Part shown: in pieces, positions 45,049 through 53,821 of the stretch | Position numbering within the stretch: position 1 is the first letter of the stretch | Layout of the letters: each line of letters begins with the position of its first letter | NCBI GenBank assembly: GCA_030841105.1 | Contig: JAVEDE010000125.1 | Coordinates: forward strand, 1 to 64,000 | Reading direction: 5' to 3' | DNA length: 64,000 nucleotides | Source of the DNA: Pyrinomonadaceae bacterium | Lineage (GTDB): Bacteria; Acidobacteriota; Blastocatellia; Pyrinomonadales; Pyrinomonadaceae | The notes under the pieces: generated by a model | What the model was told of the DNA's origin: nothing | Seen by the model: the letters and a program-made list of their open reading frames with translations, nothing else | Database searches by the model: none | Program-made: the position numbers and the translations under genes

Positions 45049-45504
45049 TTAACGAACCCGCTCTCCTAAGTAAGAGGCAAGGCGGCTCTTGGCTGTCTTG
45101 TAAATGAGGGGCGCGATTGACTTGAGTACTTGCTTGTATAGCCACAGGTGAGCTTCACTCTTGGAGTGAAATTGTAAATATTCTTCGCGCAAATCTCCTA
45201 TGATATTTTCTTCGTCCTCTTCTGTCAGAAGGAATCTCACTAAACGGCGTGAGCGTGTTTTTGACTTCCGGCGACGCACAAGCTGCTGCGAAATCCAAAA
45301 CAACTCACGTACTATGGGGGAGAAAATAAAGTATATAAGGGACACACTACATACTATTAAAAAGCTAGGTAGAAAGAATACGATTAAAAGTAATATGACA
45401 ATACCGATATCGGCAGTAGTTAAGCAAGACTGGCGCTCGTAAATCAGAATTGACGAACTATACAAGTCAAGGGCTAAAGCGCAGTAAACCAATTTCTTCA
45501 GCAT
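45049..45504 (-). CDS. Permease-prefix-domain-like small membrane protein
   Basis: 151 aa with two hydrophobic segments (about 30-52 and 55-70) and a C-terminal region LLTEEDEENIIGDLREEYLQF followed by LWLYKQVLKSIAPLI. That GDL-x-EEY and W-Y-x-QV pattern is the N-terminal prefix domain of acidobacterial ABC permeases, here without a permease. It is the last gene of a minus-strand run after PadR. Confidence 0.55.
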   Translation of the reverse strand: MLKKLVYCALALDLYSSSILIYERQSCLTTADIGIVILLLIVFFLPSFLIVCSVSLIYFIFSPIVRELFWISQQLVRRRKSKTRSRRLVRFLLTEEDEENIIGDLREEYLQFHSKSEAHLWLYKQVLKSIAPLIYKTAKSRLASYLGERVR

Positions 45505-45514
45505 AACGACGCCC

Positions 45515-46000
45515 CTAGATAATCCGTCGAATCCACTCCCCGACCGACGCTAACACTCCCCACCTGACACCCTTCCGAATCATCGGCCACGCCGAAGCCG
45601 CCACCTGTTTGTAGTACCAAACTTTTGCGAACCGCGCGCCGTGCTTAACTGCGATCTCCCCATACTCTTCCGCCAAGTCGCCGGGGATGTTGACGCGCTC
45701 ATCTTTCTTTAGGATGAGTAAAAGCATGCGCTCGCCAAGCTGTGGCGGAATTGAACTACTACGGCGACTCTTTATTGAACTACTACGGCGACTCAATATC
45801 AGAAGCCTTGCCTCTTGCTCAATAGCAATCCTTGTCTTTTCAATATCAATCTCTACTTCCTTGATTTCTAACGCCAAATGGTTAAGGTCATAATCTATCA
45901 ATTCAAATATGTGTTTAGAGGTTTCATTCCGAGCGAAACGCGTGTCCACTTGGAATATTGATTTGATATAGCCAACTAAAGCTCTCATATAGCACCTCAC
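45515..46000 (-). CDS. Permease-prefix-domain-like protein with a short tandem repeat
   Basis: 161 aa. Helical N-terminal half, an Arg/Ser stretch SRRSSSIKSRRSSSI made by a 24-base tandem duplication (45751-45794), then GDLAEEYGEI and WYYKQVAASAWP, the same prefix-domain pattern as the next gene. It starts inside the PadR stop codon (4-base overlap), so translation is coupled. Confidence 0.6.
   Translation of the reverse strand: MRCYMRALVGYIKSIFQVDTRFARNETSKHIFELIDYDLNHLALEIKEVEIDIEKTRIAIEQEARLLILSRRSSSIKSRRSSSIPPQLGERMLLLILKKDERVNIPGDLAEEYGEIAVKHGARFAKVWYYKQVAASAWPMIRKGVRWGVLASVGEWIRRII
45751..45794 (-). repeat. 24-bp tandem duplication in the prefix-domain gene
   Basis: TTGAACTACTACGGCGACTC at 45751-45770 and again at 45775-45794, keeping the frame. 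Confidence 0.9.
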
Positions 46001-46332
46001 GCCACATCTAAACCAAAGTCCAACCCATGCGCCAAACGATTACGCGCCCCGTTCGTATCGTTCAACGCCTGCACGCCCGCGCCCTCAACTCTAAAATATC
46101 GCTTCGCCCGCCCGCCCCGCTCCGGCGTCGCTTCGCCTTGCCACGACTTCAAGTAGCCCTTGCGCTCAAGGCGGTCTAAGGTGGCATAGACCGCGCCGAT
46201 GCTCACGTCTCGCTCAGTCGCTTCCGCTACCGTTTGGCGAATCTTCGCTCCGTAAGCGTTCTCCGCCAGCCGCATCACGGCTAGTAAAACAATCTCTTCA
46301 AAGTGGCCTAGATAGTCTTTCGGTTCACTCAT
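45997..46332 (-). CDS. PadR-family transcriptional regulator
   Basis: 111 aa with a PadR winged helix: LGHFEEIVLLAVMRLAENAY, then GAVYATLDRLERKGYLKSW and GRAKRYFRVEGAGVQAL. Acidobacterial PadR regulators of this kind commonly head operons with ABC permeases bearing prefix domains. Here the following genes carry only prefix-like domains and no MacB-type permease, so the operon may be reduced. An AAAGGTT ribosome-binding site precedes the start. Confidence 0.9.
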   Translation of the reverse strand: MSEPKDYLGHFEEIVLLAVMRLAENAYGAKIRQTVAEATERDVSIGAVYATLDRLERKGYLKSWQGEATPERGGRAKRYFRVEGAGVQALNDTNGARNRLAHGLDFGLDVA

Positions 46333-46460
46333 AAATAACCTTTCAGCGGTGTCCGCTTATCGTCTCTAATTCCATATACTAGAATGTAGAACATAAGGTA
46401 AATAAAAGTCAATAGTTAATTATTAACGTGTAGCGTCGCCACTTCACTATCTGGACGGGT

Positions 46461-46534
46461 AGCCAGATAGAAGGGGCAAGGCTTTCGGGCGTCGCCCCAT
46501 TTTTATTGACACCCGCCCCACCCACTTATATCTT
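46461..46534 (+). repeat. Junction element with terminator and promoter (copy C)
   Basis: CCAGATAGAA, hairpin GGGGC...GCCCC (46473-46498) with a following T-run, then TTGACA (46506-46511), 17-base spacer, TATCTT (46529-46534). The next 90 bases, including the AAAAGCAGTAAGAAGT linker, are nearly identical to those of copy D. It drives the first pentapeptide-TIR gene. Confidence 0.85.
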
Positions 46535-46625
46535 CTCTACGCTTTACTTCTCAGCCTCAGTTAAATCACACATTTGCTTGAAAAGCAGTAAGAAGTAGCA
46601 ATCCTCTCACCGGAGCGTGCCCGCG

Positions 46626-48029
46626 ATGGCTAATCCTGAACATCTTGAGATTTTGAAGCAAGGGGTGGAGGTGTGGAATAAGTGGAGGCAGGAGCATCGT
46701 AAGATAAAAGTGCTAGACCTCAGCGACGCTGATCTCAGGCACATCAACCTCAGCTATGCCAACCTTAGACACGCCAACCTCAGAGGGGCAAACATCAGCA
46801 GCGCACACCTCATCGGCGCACATCTCAACTGCGCAGACCTCAACGGCGCAGACCTCGGCAGCGCAGACTTAAAAAACGCACATATCAATGGAGCACACCT
46901 CATCGGCGCACACCTCATCGGCGCACATTTTAGTGGGGCGCATCTCAAAAGCGCAGACTTCAGCGGCGCAGACCTCAGACTTGCAAACTTCAGCAATGCA
47001 AACCTCACCAACGCACACCTTAGAGGTGCGGACCTCACTAGAGCACGCCTCAACAGCGCAAACTTAAGAGATGCCAACCTCATCGGCGCAGACCTCACAG
47101 GCACATACTTCATCAACGCACTCCTTAGAGGCGCAAACCTCATCAACGCAAACCTTAGAGGCGCAAACCTCATCAACGCAGACTTCAGCAACGCACACCT
47201 TAGAGGTGCACACCTCATCGGTGCCCACCTCAGTGACGCAGACCTCAGCGGCGCAGACCTCAGCGGCGCAGACTTCAGTGGCGCAGACCTCAGAGGCGTA
47301 GACCTCAAGCGTTCGATTATGACTGATGCGGAATTCGCCGCTAGCACAATGGGCGGTACTACGTTAGCAGGCATTGACCTGAGCGAAGCTAAAGGACTTG
47401 AAAATGTCAGGCATTCTGCCCCCTCAACCATCGGCATTGACACACTCTATAAATCAGCCGGAAAGATGCCGGAAGCGTTCTTACGCGGCTGCGGTATGCC
47501 CGATGATTTCATCGCCTTTATTCCTTCACACTTCGGCATCCAACAGGCGATAAATTTCTACTCCTGCTTCATCAGCTACAGCCACAAAGATGAAGAATTC
47601 GCCCGCCGTCTCTACTCACGCATGAGAGACGCGAAGCTCCGCGTCTGGTACGCGCCCGAAGAGATGAAAGGCGGGGAAAAAATACACGAGCAAATATTCA
47701 ATGCCATTCACCTTCACGATAAATTGTTATTAATCCTCTCCGAAGAAAGCCTGAAAAGCGAATGGGTAATGACCGAGATTCGCAGGGCGAGAAAGGCCGA
47801 GAGAGAAGAAAACCGCCGCAAGCTATTCCCGATCAAGTTGGTTGACTTCGACGCCATTCAAAAGTGGGAATGCTTCGACGCCGATAACGGCAAGGATTTA
47901 GCCGTAGAGATGCGCGAGTATTTCATCCCCGACTTTTCCAACTGGAAAGATCATGATGCTTTTGAGAAAGCATTTGATAGACTGCTGCGTGATTTGAAAG
48001 CCGAAGATCGGCAGGCCGCCGAAGAGTAA
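46626..48029 (+). CDS. Pentapeptide-repeat-TIR protein 1
   Basis: 467 aa. Residues about 33-227 are some 39 pentapeptide repeats (A-[D/N/H]-L-x-x), which fold as a right-handed beta-helix. A linker (about 228-310) with STIGIDTLYKSAGK follows, and then a TIR domain (about 311-455) beginning FYSCFISYSHKDEEF, with Glu384 in SEWVMTEIRR at the NADase catalytic position. Pentapeptide-TIR fusion suggests a sensing or scaffolding domain coupled to an NAD-consuming effector. The ATG at 46626 lies ten bases from GGAG; GTG at 46617 is the alternative. The tail DLKAEDRQAAEE and linker lead to the partner at 48085. Confidence 0.85.
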   Translation: MANPEHLEILKQGVEVWNKWRQEHRKIKVLDLSDADLRHINLSYANLRHANLRGANISSAHLIGAHLNCADLNGADLGSADLKNAHINGAHLIGAHLIGAHFSGAHLKSADFSGADLRLANFSNANLTNAHLRGADLTRARLNSANLRDANLIGADLTGTYFINALLRGANLINANLRGANLINADFSNAHLRGAHLIGAHLSDADLSGADLSGADFSGADLRGVDLKRSIMTDAEFAASTMGGTTLAGIDLSEAKGLENVRHSAPSTIGIDTLYKSAGKMPEAFLRGCGMPDDFIAFIPSHFGIQQAINFYSCFISYSHKDEEFARRLYSRMRDAKLRVWYAPEEMKGGEKIHEQIFNAIHLHDKLLLILSEESLKSEWVMTEIRRARKAEREENRRKLFPIKLVDFDAIQKWECFDADNGKDLAVEMREYFIPDFSNWKDHDAFEKAFDRLLRDLKAEDRQAAEE

Positions 48030-48084
48030 AGCAGAGAGTTCAAAGGCGGGTAAGAAGAGAGGCATTATAGAAAGGTGATAAGGA

Positions 48085-48924
48085 ATGGGCATCCCTACCG
48101 AATATTTAGAGAGACAAGCAAAAGCGCACAGGCTTGCTGCCGCTATACAAGCAAAGGTCATTGAGTACCTTCGTGAGGGGTCACTCTATAAACAAGTGCC
48201 TATTGAGTTGGCTGAAACCCTTGAAGGTTTATACCCTAAAACCATTTTACTCTATTGCGTCTCATGTAAAGCAGAACGTCCATATCATGATTTAATACCT
48301 ATTAGACAAAAGAGATTCCCCTCTGATGAGAACTATACGCGCCTTCTTACCGGAACTTATCCATATGACTATGCCTGCACAGGCTGCGAGTTACCTTTTC
48401 AATGTTGGGTGTTTGTTGATTTCCAGAATAACACCATTGAGAAGATAGGGCAGAAACCGTCAGTTGCCGACATGCTTTCGGGCGAACTAAGTAAATACAG
48501 AAAGATTCTCGGAGATAAGTATTCAGAGTTTAGTAGAGCCGTAGGCTTGTACGCGCACGGAGTTGGCGTCGGATCGTTCGTTTACTTGAGACGCATTTTC
48601 GAGAGGTTGATCAATGAGGCATACGATACTGCCCGTAAAGATTCAACTTGGGATGAAAGTGCTTATCAAAGGGCAAGAATGGATGAAAAGATAGTTTTGC
48701 TAAAAGGCTACTTGCCACAAGTGCTGATTGATAATGCCGGAATATATTCAATTCTAAGTAAAGGCATCCATTCTTTAAGTGAGGATGAATGTCTTACATA
48801 CTTCAACACTGTAAAAGTAGGGATTGAATTGATATTAGATGAGAAGATCGAGCGGGAAGAGAGGCAGAGGAAACTGGCGAATGTAGCCAATGAGATTTCA
48901 CGAATTAAAGGAAGTCTAAGCTAA
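48085..48924 (+). CDS. Zinc-ribbon protein with DUF4145-like end (partner gene 1)
   Basis: 279 aa. A zinc ribbon (CVSC at about 58-61 and CTGC at about 97-100) is followed by a helical domain with RRIFERLINEAYDTARKD and GIHSLSEDECLTYFNTV, resembling DUF4145-type nuclease-linked domains; this is tentative. It follows the pentapeptide-TIR gene after the shared tail/linker (48009-48077), so the two form a unit. The ATG has AAGGA upstream. Confidence 0.6.
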   Translation: MGIPTEYLERQAKAHRLAAAIQAKVIEYLREGSLYKQVPIELAETLEGLYPKTILLYCVSCKAERPYHDLIPIRQKRFPSDENYTRLLTGTYPYDYACTGCELPFQCWVFVDFQNNTIEKIGQKPSVADMLSGELSKYRKILGDKYSEFSRAVGLYAHGVGVGSFVYLRRIFERLINEAYDTARKDSTWDESAYQRARMDEKIVLLKGYLPQVLIDNAGIYSILSKGIHSLSEDECLTYFNTVKVGIELILDEKIEREERQRKLANVANEISRIKGSLS

Positions 48925-48933
48925 ATGCATTCT

Positions 48934-48975
48934 CTTGATTTGAAAGCCGAAGATCAGCAGGCCGCCGAAGGCTAA
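48934..48975 (+). pseudogene. Orphan 3' tail of a pentapeptide-TIR gene
   Basis: Encodes LDLKAEDQQAAEG-stop, the same last codons as the intact genes end with (47988-48029 and the 3' end of the second gene), then the shared linker. No body precedes it; the upstream partner gene ends at 48924. It provides the ribosome-binding site for the SEC-C gene. Confidence 0.85.
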
Positions 48976-49017
48976 AGCTGAGTTCAAAGGCGAGTAAGAA
49001 AGGTGGAAAGTAGTTAC

Positions 49018-50226
49018 GTGGCAAAGATCGGAAGAAATGAATCTTGCCCCTGCGGTAGCGGAAAGAAGTTTAAGAAATGTCATGGTTCATCTACCGCTCA
49101 ACATACACAGGCGACGATACCAGCTATGACTAAGACATCTAAGCCAGCACCTCCTACAGCCGAAATGGGTATGCTAGGCTTGCCGGGTACACAACAGCAT
49201 CTTCTGATGAGGGCGTACTTCGGTGATCCTAATGATCCAAGAAATACAGGCGATCTCGGAGGTGTTCCCGGAAAATACAAAGTAGTGTTTACTCTGAGCC
49301 GTCCGGGTTTTCCCCTCTTGTCTGAACGACACTTCGCAGCGTCGTCAAATTTGCAAGGTGATTCACATCTCGCAATAGCGAAACCGGCATTAAAATTCTT
49401 GGACGGGGAAGAGTTCGATCAACTTAGGTTTGAATGCGCGACCGTGAATGGGAAATTTGTATTTAAAGGACTTCCTAACGATAAAGGTTTTCTAGGTAAG
49501 GTTGAGTCGGAACCGTTCGATGCGAGTGATTTCAGCAATGCCGCATTGCAAGCACATCATGCAATAGCTCCAGCCTTTAGCAACATGTCTGTCTACCTTG
49601 ATGTGCCTGTACACATCTTCCAAATGGATGTTATTGAAATGCGAACCGGGAGCACTAGGATTAGTATTAAAACTCCCTTTAAGTACGTTCTAGGTGGAAT
49701 GGTTCCCATACAGGCTCCAGAAGAACAGCAAAAGTATGTGGGCTTGTATAGGGAGGCGTTGAATAGTAATAGCTCCAACTATCAATTCCTCTGCCTGTAC
49801 AAGATCATCGAAGGTATTAGAGAAAGGCGGCAACGTCTTAGGGGGCAAGCCGCACTTGACGCTAGGACTAGGGGTGAACAGCCTCCCTCATATTCAGATG
49901 AAAGAGTCCCTCAAGATAGAGCGGAACAAGTTGAATGGTTAAATTCACTCTTTACACTGCCGCAGGAGTGGGATGATATGGGGCTTGGCTCCATATTTAT
50001 TAATGACGTTGTAGGCAAGAGGATCGGGAACCTTATCCATAAAGGCGAGCGACTTCATAAATTACGGAACAAGGTAGCCCATGCTGTATTGGATTCGGGA
50101 GAGCCTGTTATCTCAATAGACAATGGCTTGGATATAGACGAGGTTGAAATGTGGCTCCCTATTACAAAATGCCTTGCTCGGTATCTACTGAAAGATGCAT
50201 TCCCCGATATGTTTAAGTCAGGGTGA
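49018..50226 (+). CDS. SEC-C motif plus MauJ-like protein (partner gene 2)
   Basis: 402 aa from GTG at 49018, which begins the motif IGRNESCPCGSGKKFKKCHG; the linker gives AAAGGTGG upstream. The SEC-C motif (CPCGSGKKFKKC) binds zinc and usually a protein partner. After a flexible region the C-terminal 200 residues resemble the MauJ/methylamine-utilization-linked family: QFLCLYKIIEGIRERRQRL, then LHKLRNKVAHAVLDSG, a HEPN-like helical pattern. The role is unknown; as a partner in this locus it could be an effector or adaptor. Confidence 0.65.
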   Translation: MAKIGRNESCPCGSGKKFKKCHGSSTAQHTQATIPAMTKTSKPAPPTAEMGMLGLPGTQQHLLMRAYFGDPNDPRNTGDLGGVPGKYKVVFTLSRPGFPLLSERHFAASSNLQGDSHLAIAKPALKFLDGEEFDQLRFECATVNGKFVFKGLPNDKGFLGKVESEPFDASDFSNAALQAHHAIAPAFSNMSVYLDVPVHIFQMDVIEMRTGSTRISIKTPFKYVLGGMVPIQAPEEQQKYVGLYREALNSNSSNYQFLCLYKIIEGIRERRQRLRGQAALDARTRGEQPPSYSDERVPQDRAEQVEWLNSLFTLPQEWDDMGLGSIFINDVVGKRIGNLIHKGERLHKLRNKVAHAVLDSGEPVISIDNGLDIDEVEMWLPITKCLARYLLKDAFPDMFKSG

Positions 50227-50260
50227 ATAATAGGAATAAATTATGTATCCACCTTCTCCC

Positions 50261-50374
50261 CCTCAATAACACCGCACTCCCACCCGCTTTTCGCGTCCAG
50301 ATAGAAACAGGGGCGACGCCTTCATCAAACCTCGCCTCATCTTCATTGACACCCGCCCCACCCACTTATATCTT
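50261..50374 (+). repeat. Junction element (copy D)
   Basis: CCTCAATAACACCGCACTCC, TTTTCGCGTCCAGATAGAAA, then a decayed hairpin (GGGGCGACGCC...) without a good partner arm, and the promoter TTGACA (50346-50351), 17 bases, TATCTT (50369-50374). It is nearly identical to copy C through about 50464. Confidence 0.85.
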
Positions 50375-50464
50375 CTCTACGCTTTACTTCTCAGCCTCAG
50401 TTAAATCACACTTTGCTTGAAAAGCAGTATGAAGTAACAAGCCCCTTACCGGAGCGTGCCCGCG

Positions 50465-51784
50465 ATGGCTAATCCTGAACATCTTGAGATTTTGAAGCAA
50501 GGAGTGGAGGTGTGGAATAAGTGGAGGAAGGAGCATCTTGTCATAAGAGTGCCAGACCTCAGAGACGCAAACCTCATCAGCGCAAAGCTCTTCAGCGCAG
50601 ACCTCCGAGGCGCAAACCTCAGCGGCTCACACCTCAGAGACGCATACCTCGGAGGCGCAAACCTCAGCGGCGCAGACCTCAGAGACGCAATCCTCATCCG
50701 CGCACATCTCAGCACCGCAACCCTCGCAAGCGCAAACCTCACAGGTGCAGATCTCAGCGGCGCAAACCTCAGCGGCGCAGACCTCAGCGGCTCACACCTC
50801 TTCAGCGCAGACCTCGAAAACGCAGACCTCAATGGCTCAAAACTCGAAAACGCAATCCTCAACGGCGCTGACCTCAGAGACGCAAACCTCAGAGACGCAA
50901 ACCTCAGCTACACACACCTCACAGGTGCAGACCTCACAGGTGCAAACCTCAACGGCGCAAACCTCAACGGCGCAAGTTTCAAGGGCGCAGACCTCAGAGA
51001 CGTAAACCTCAGCTACGCAGACCTCAGCGGCGCAACCCTCAGCGACGCAACCCTCAACGGGGCAAACCTCAGCGGCGCAACCCTCAATCGTTCAACTGTG
51101 AACGGCGCGGATTTCACCATCAGCAGAATGGGCACTACTACGTTGGCAGACATTGACCTGAGCGAAGCTAAAGGACTCGAAACCATCAGGCATATTTCAC
51201 CCTCAACCATCGGCATTGACACGCTCTATAAATCAGCGGGAAAGATACCGGAAGCGTTTCTGCGCGGCTGCGGAGTACCCGAACCATTCATCATCCAAAT
51301 CCCCGCGCTCGTCGCTGCCCTCGAACCCATCCAGTTCTATTCCTGTTTCATCAGCTATTCGAGCAAAGATCAAGACTTCGCGGAACGTCTCTATGCGGAC
51401 TTACAAAACAAAGGCGTGCGCTGCTGGTTCGCCCCCGAAGACTTAAAGATAGGCGACAAGATTCGTGACCGCATTGACGAGTCAATCCGCCTGCGCGATA
51501 AGTTGCTTCTCATCCTCTCCGAAAACTCTATTGCGAGTGACTGGGTAGAGCATGAAGTAGAGAGCGCACTTGAAGAAGAAGGGCGTACAGGCCGCACGAT
51601 CCTATTTCCGATTCGCTTGGATGATGCCGTGATGGAGAGTAATAAAGCGTGGGCGGCGTTAATTCGCCGGACGCGCCACGTCGGAGACTTCACGCGCTGG
51701 AAAGATCAAGACTCCTATCAGAAAGCGTTTGATAGGTTACTTCGTGATTTGAAAGCCGAAGATCAGCAGACCGCCGAAGGCTAA
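50465..51784 (+). CDS. Pentapeptide-repeat-TIR protein 2
   Basis: 439 aa, closely related to 46626-48029. About 35 pentapeptide repeats (residues 33-207), the same linker STIGIDTLYKSAGK, then a TIR domain (about 290-430) FYSCFISYSSKDQDFAERLY, with Glu364 in SDWVEHEVES at the catalytic position. The N-terminal 30 residues are nearly identical in the two proteins, while the repeats have diverged, as expected for a recognition surface. It ends in the tail AEDQQTAEG and the linker to the NACHT gene 42 bases later. Confidence 0.85.
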   Translation: MANPEHLEILKQGVEVWNKWRKEHLVIRVPDLRDANLISAKLFSADLRGANLSGSHLRDAYLGGANLSGADLRDAILIRAHLSTATLASANLTGADLSGANLSGADLSGSHLFSADLENADLNGSKLENAILNGADLRDANLRDANLSYTHLTGADLTGANLNGANLNGASFKGADLRDVNLSYADLSGATLSDATLNGANLSGATLNRSTVNGADFTISRMGTTTLADIDLSEAKGLETIRHISPSTIGIDTLYKSAGKIPEAFLRGCGVPEPFIIQIPALVAALEPIQFYSCFISYSSKDQDFAERLYADLQNKGVRCWFAPEDLKIGDKIRDRIDESIRLRDKLLLILSENSIASDWVEHEVESALEEEGRTGRTILFPIRLDDAVMESNKAWAALIRRTRHVGDFTRWKDQDSYQKAFDRLLRDLKAEDQQTAEG

Positions 51785-51826
51785 AGCTGAGAGTTCAGAG
51801 TTGAGCGGTAAGAAAGGTGGTAAGAG

Positions 51827-53623
51827 GTGAGTGAAGAGCCTGATGTAAATAAGATGGCGGCTGAGTTTGTAAGCCAGAATATTGAGAGATTCTATAGTAC
51901 AGGCAAGGACGTTTTGAAGGGAGCAGCAGACAAAGTTCGTCTGCACTTAGACCGCTCATATAGTGACTACTTGGCATGCATCACTGAAAGACACTCAAAA
52001 GCTAAATCATTCTTCATTCGTAATGAACCAACCAACTTGTATAGCTTTTATGTTCCGATAGGTATTTCCAATAATAAGACTAAAATTAGTAATGTCTCTA
52101 TAAGTGCAATCTCTGCTGTAAACCCTTTTACAGTGATAACAGGTAGCGGTGGCAGCGGTAAATCAGTGCTGATGCGCCACTTACTTTTAGAAGCTATTGT
52201 TGAAAAAGAGAAAGTTCCTATCTTTCTTGAGCTAAGGGAGTTAAATCAAACACCGCAATCTTTGTTAGAGTTCATTAATGAAACCCTGCACTCGAACCGC
52301 TTTACGTTGGACGATGAATATATTGAGAAGGCATTGAACGCTGGTCACTTCGCGCTTTTATTCGATGGATTTGATGAGGTTGAACTTTCAATACGTAAAG
52401 ATATAAGAAAGCAGCTTTTCCAACTGACGAAGAAGTACGATAAGAATATTATTTTAGTCTCATCTCGTCCTGATAATGAGTTCTCAGGATGGTCAGCCTT
52501 TAGTGTCTTTGACACGGATGCTCTGACTCTTAAACAAGCGGTTGAATTGGTTGAAAAGCTACCCTTTGATTCCGATCTAAGAACAAAATTCCTAAATGAC
52601 TTAAGAGGTGGGTTATTTAAGAAACATATATCATTCCTCTCAAACCCCCTGTTGCTGTCAATTATGTTGCTTACTTATGGTGAAAGCGCAGAGATACCAA
52701 ATAAACTCAGTATTTTCTATAGTCAAGCCTATGAAACTTTATTCCAACGCCATGATGCTCTGAAAGCAGGATTCCAGCGAGAGCGATTAACCAAGCTGGA
52801 CATTCAAGACTTTGCGCGAGTGTTCTCAGCTTTATCTATTCAGACATACGATAAAAGAATTTTTAGTATGCCTAGAACGGAAGCACTTGAATATCTTGAA
52901 CAGGCAAAAAATATTACTGGAATTGAATTTAACTCTAACAATTATCTGACGGATGCTGAAAAAGCTGTCTGTCTGTTGATTGAAGATGGCTTACTAAGCA
53001 CCTTCTCACATAGGTCTTTTCAGGAATATTTCGCAGCAAGATTCATTAATAGTTCAACACCCGATATTCAGCAAAAATTAATTCGCAAATATTCTGCAAA
53101 TCTTGATAGAGATAGCATAATGCAGTTGCTCTTTGAGATGAATCCTAACTTAGTTGAACGGACATTTATAATCCCTTACATTGATGAATTAGAGCGAATA
53201 ATAGGATTTAAAAAGAAGGTCGGATATATTCAATACCTTCGCTTTTTAAAAGCCGTAATCTCTGAGTTCGGTATTTCAGACTATGGTGTGGATACAGTAC
53301 ACGAGCGGGCTTTGCTTAAACCTAGTTTTATTTCGTTCTACAGCTTTATTTCGGGGAATTGCAAATACTTGTTTGAGCCTTATTCAAAATCAGAGAAAGA
53401 ATCTATAGATGTTAAAAACTATGTTCGCAAAGAGGGTAGAGGAAATTATTTATCTATTAAAATCTCAAAATTGAAGGTTAAAGATGAAATCCTCCATGTT
53501 CTAGCGGTGAGCGCACCTTTCGCTTCAAAATATGAATTAGAGAGTGCTTTAAATATAAAGAAAGCATTGGTTGATAAACATAAAATGTTAGTTCAATCGC
53601 TAAATGACATTTTAGGCAATTAG
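51827..53623 (+). CDS. NACHT-type NTPase (partner gene 3)
   Basis: 598 aa from GTG at 51827, with AAAGGTGG six bases upstream in the shared linker. The NACHT core has Walker A GSGGSGKS (106-113) and Walker B ALLFDGFDEV (about 176-185), then ILVSSRPDNE and NPLLLSIMLL, typical of STAND NTPases. The N-terminal 90 residues and the C-terminal 200 are not recognised; the latter may be the sensor. NACHT proteins act in bacterial antiphage immunity. With the pentapeptide-TIR protein immediately upstream, a sensor-NTPase plus TIR effector pair is likely. The gene is AT-rich. Confidence 0.8.
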   Translation: MSEEPDVNKMAAEFVSQNIERFYSTGKDVLKGAADKVRLHLDRSYSDYLACITERHSKAKSFFIRNEPTNLYSFYVPIGISNNKTKISNVSISAISAVNPFTVITGSGGSGKSVLMRHLLLEAIVEKEKVPIFLELRELNQTPQSLLEFINETLHSNRFTLDDEYIEKALNAGHFALLFDGFDEVELSIRKDIRKQLFQLTKKYDKNIILVSSRPDNEFSGWSAFSVFDTDALTLKQAVELVEKLPFDSDLRTKFLNDLRGGLFKKHISFLSNPLLLSIMLLTYGESAEIPNKLSIFYSQAYETLFQRHDALKAGFQRERLTKLDIQDFARVFSALSIQTYDKRIFSMPRTEALEYLEQAKNITGIEFNSNNYLTDAEKAVCLLIEDGLLSTFSHRSFQEYFAARFINSSTPDIQQKLIRKYSANLDRDSIMQLLFEMNPNLVERTFIIPYIDELERIIGFKKKVGYIQYLRFLKAVISEFGISDYGVDTVHERALLKPSFISFYSFISGNCKYLFEPYSKSEKESIDVKNYVRKEGRGNYLSIKISKLKVKDEILHVLAVSAPFASKYELESALNIKKALVDKHKMLVQSLNDILGN

Positions 53624-53629
53624 AAATCT

Positions 53630-53726
53630 TCCAATTATGGCTTTCGTGTCCAGATAGAAACAGGGACAACGAGTTCATCAGGCGTCGCCCTTTTTTATTG
53701 ACACTCACCCCGCTCCCGTATATCTT
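53630..53726 (+). repeat. Junction element (copy E)
   Basis: CTTTCGTGTCCAGATAGAAA, an imperfect hairpin (CGACAACG...CGTCGCC with T6), then TTGACA (53698-53703), 17 bases, TATCTT (53721-53726). Confidence 0.85.
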
Positions 53727-53821
53727 CCCCGCGCTATGTCGTTAAACTTTCGTTAGCCTCACGCTAATTACTCGATGGCTGAATAATACTGGCACGCTTA
53801 CTGGTTAGGGAGATTCACCCC

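Noticed and set aside
46754-47443. 229-codon frame antisense to the pentapeptide repeats
   Set aside because: Created by the repetitive CTC/GCA codon pattern of the sense gene; same artefact occurs at 50446-50862.
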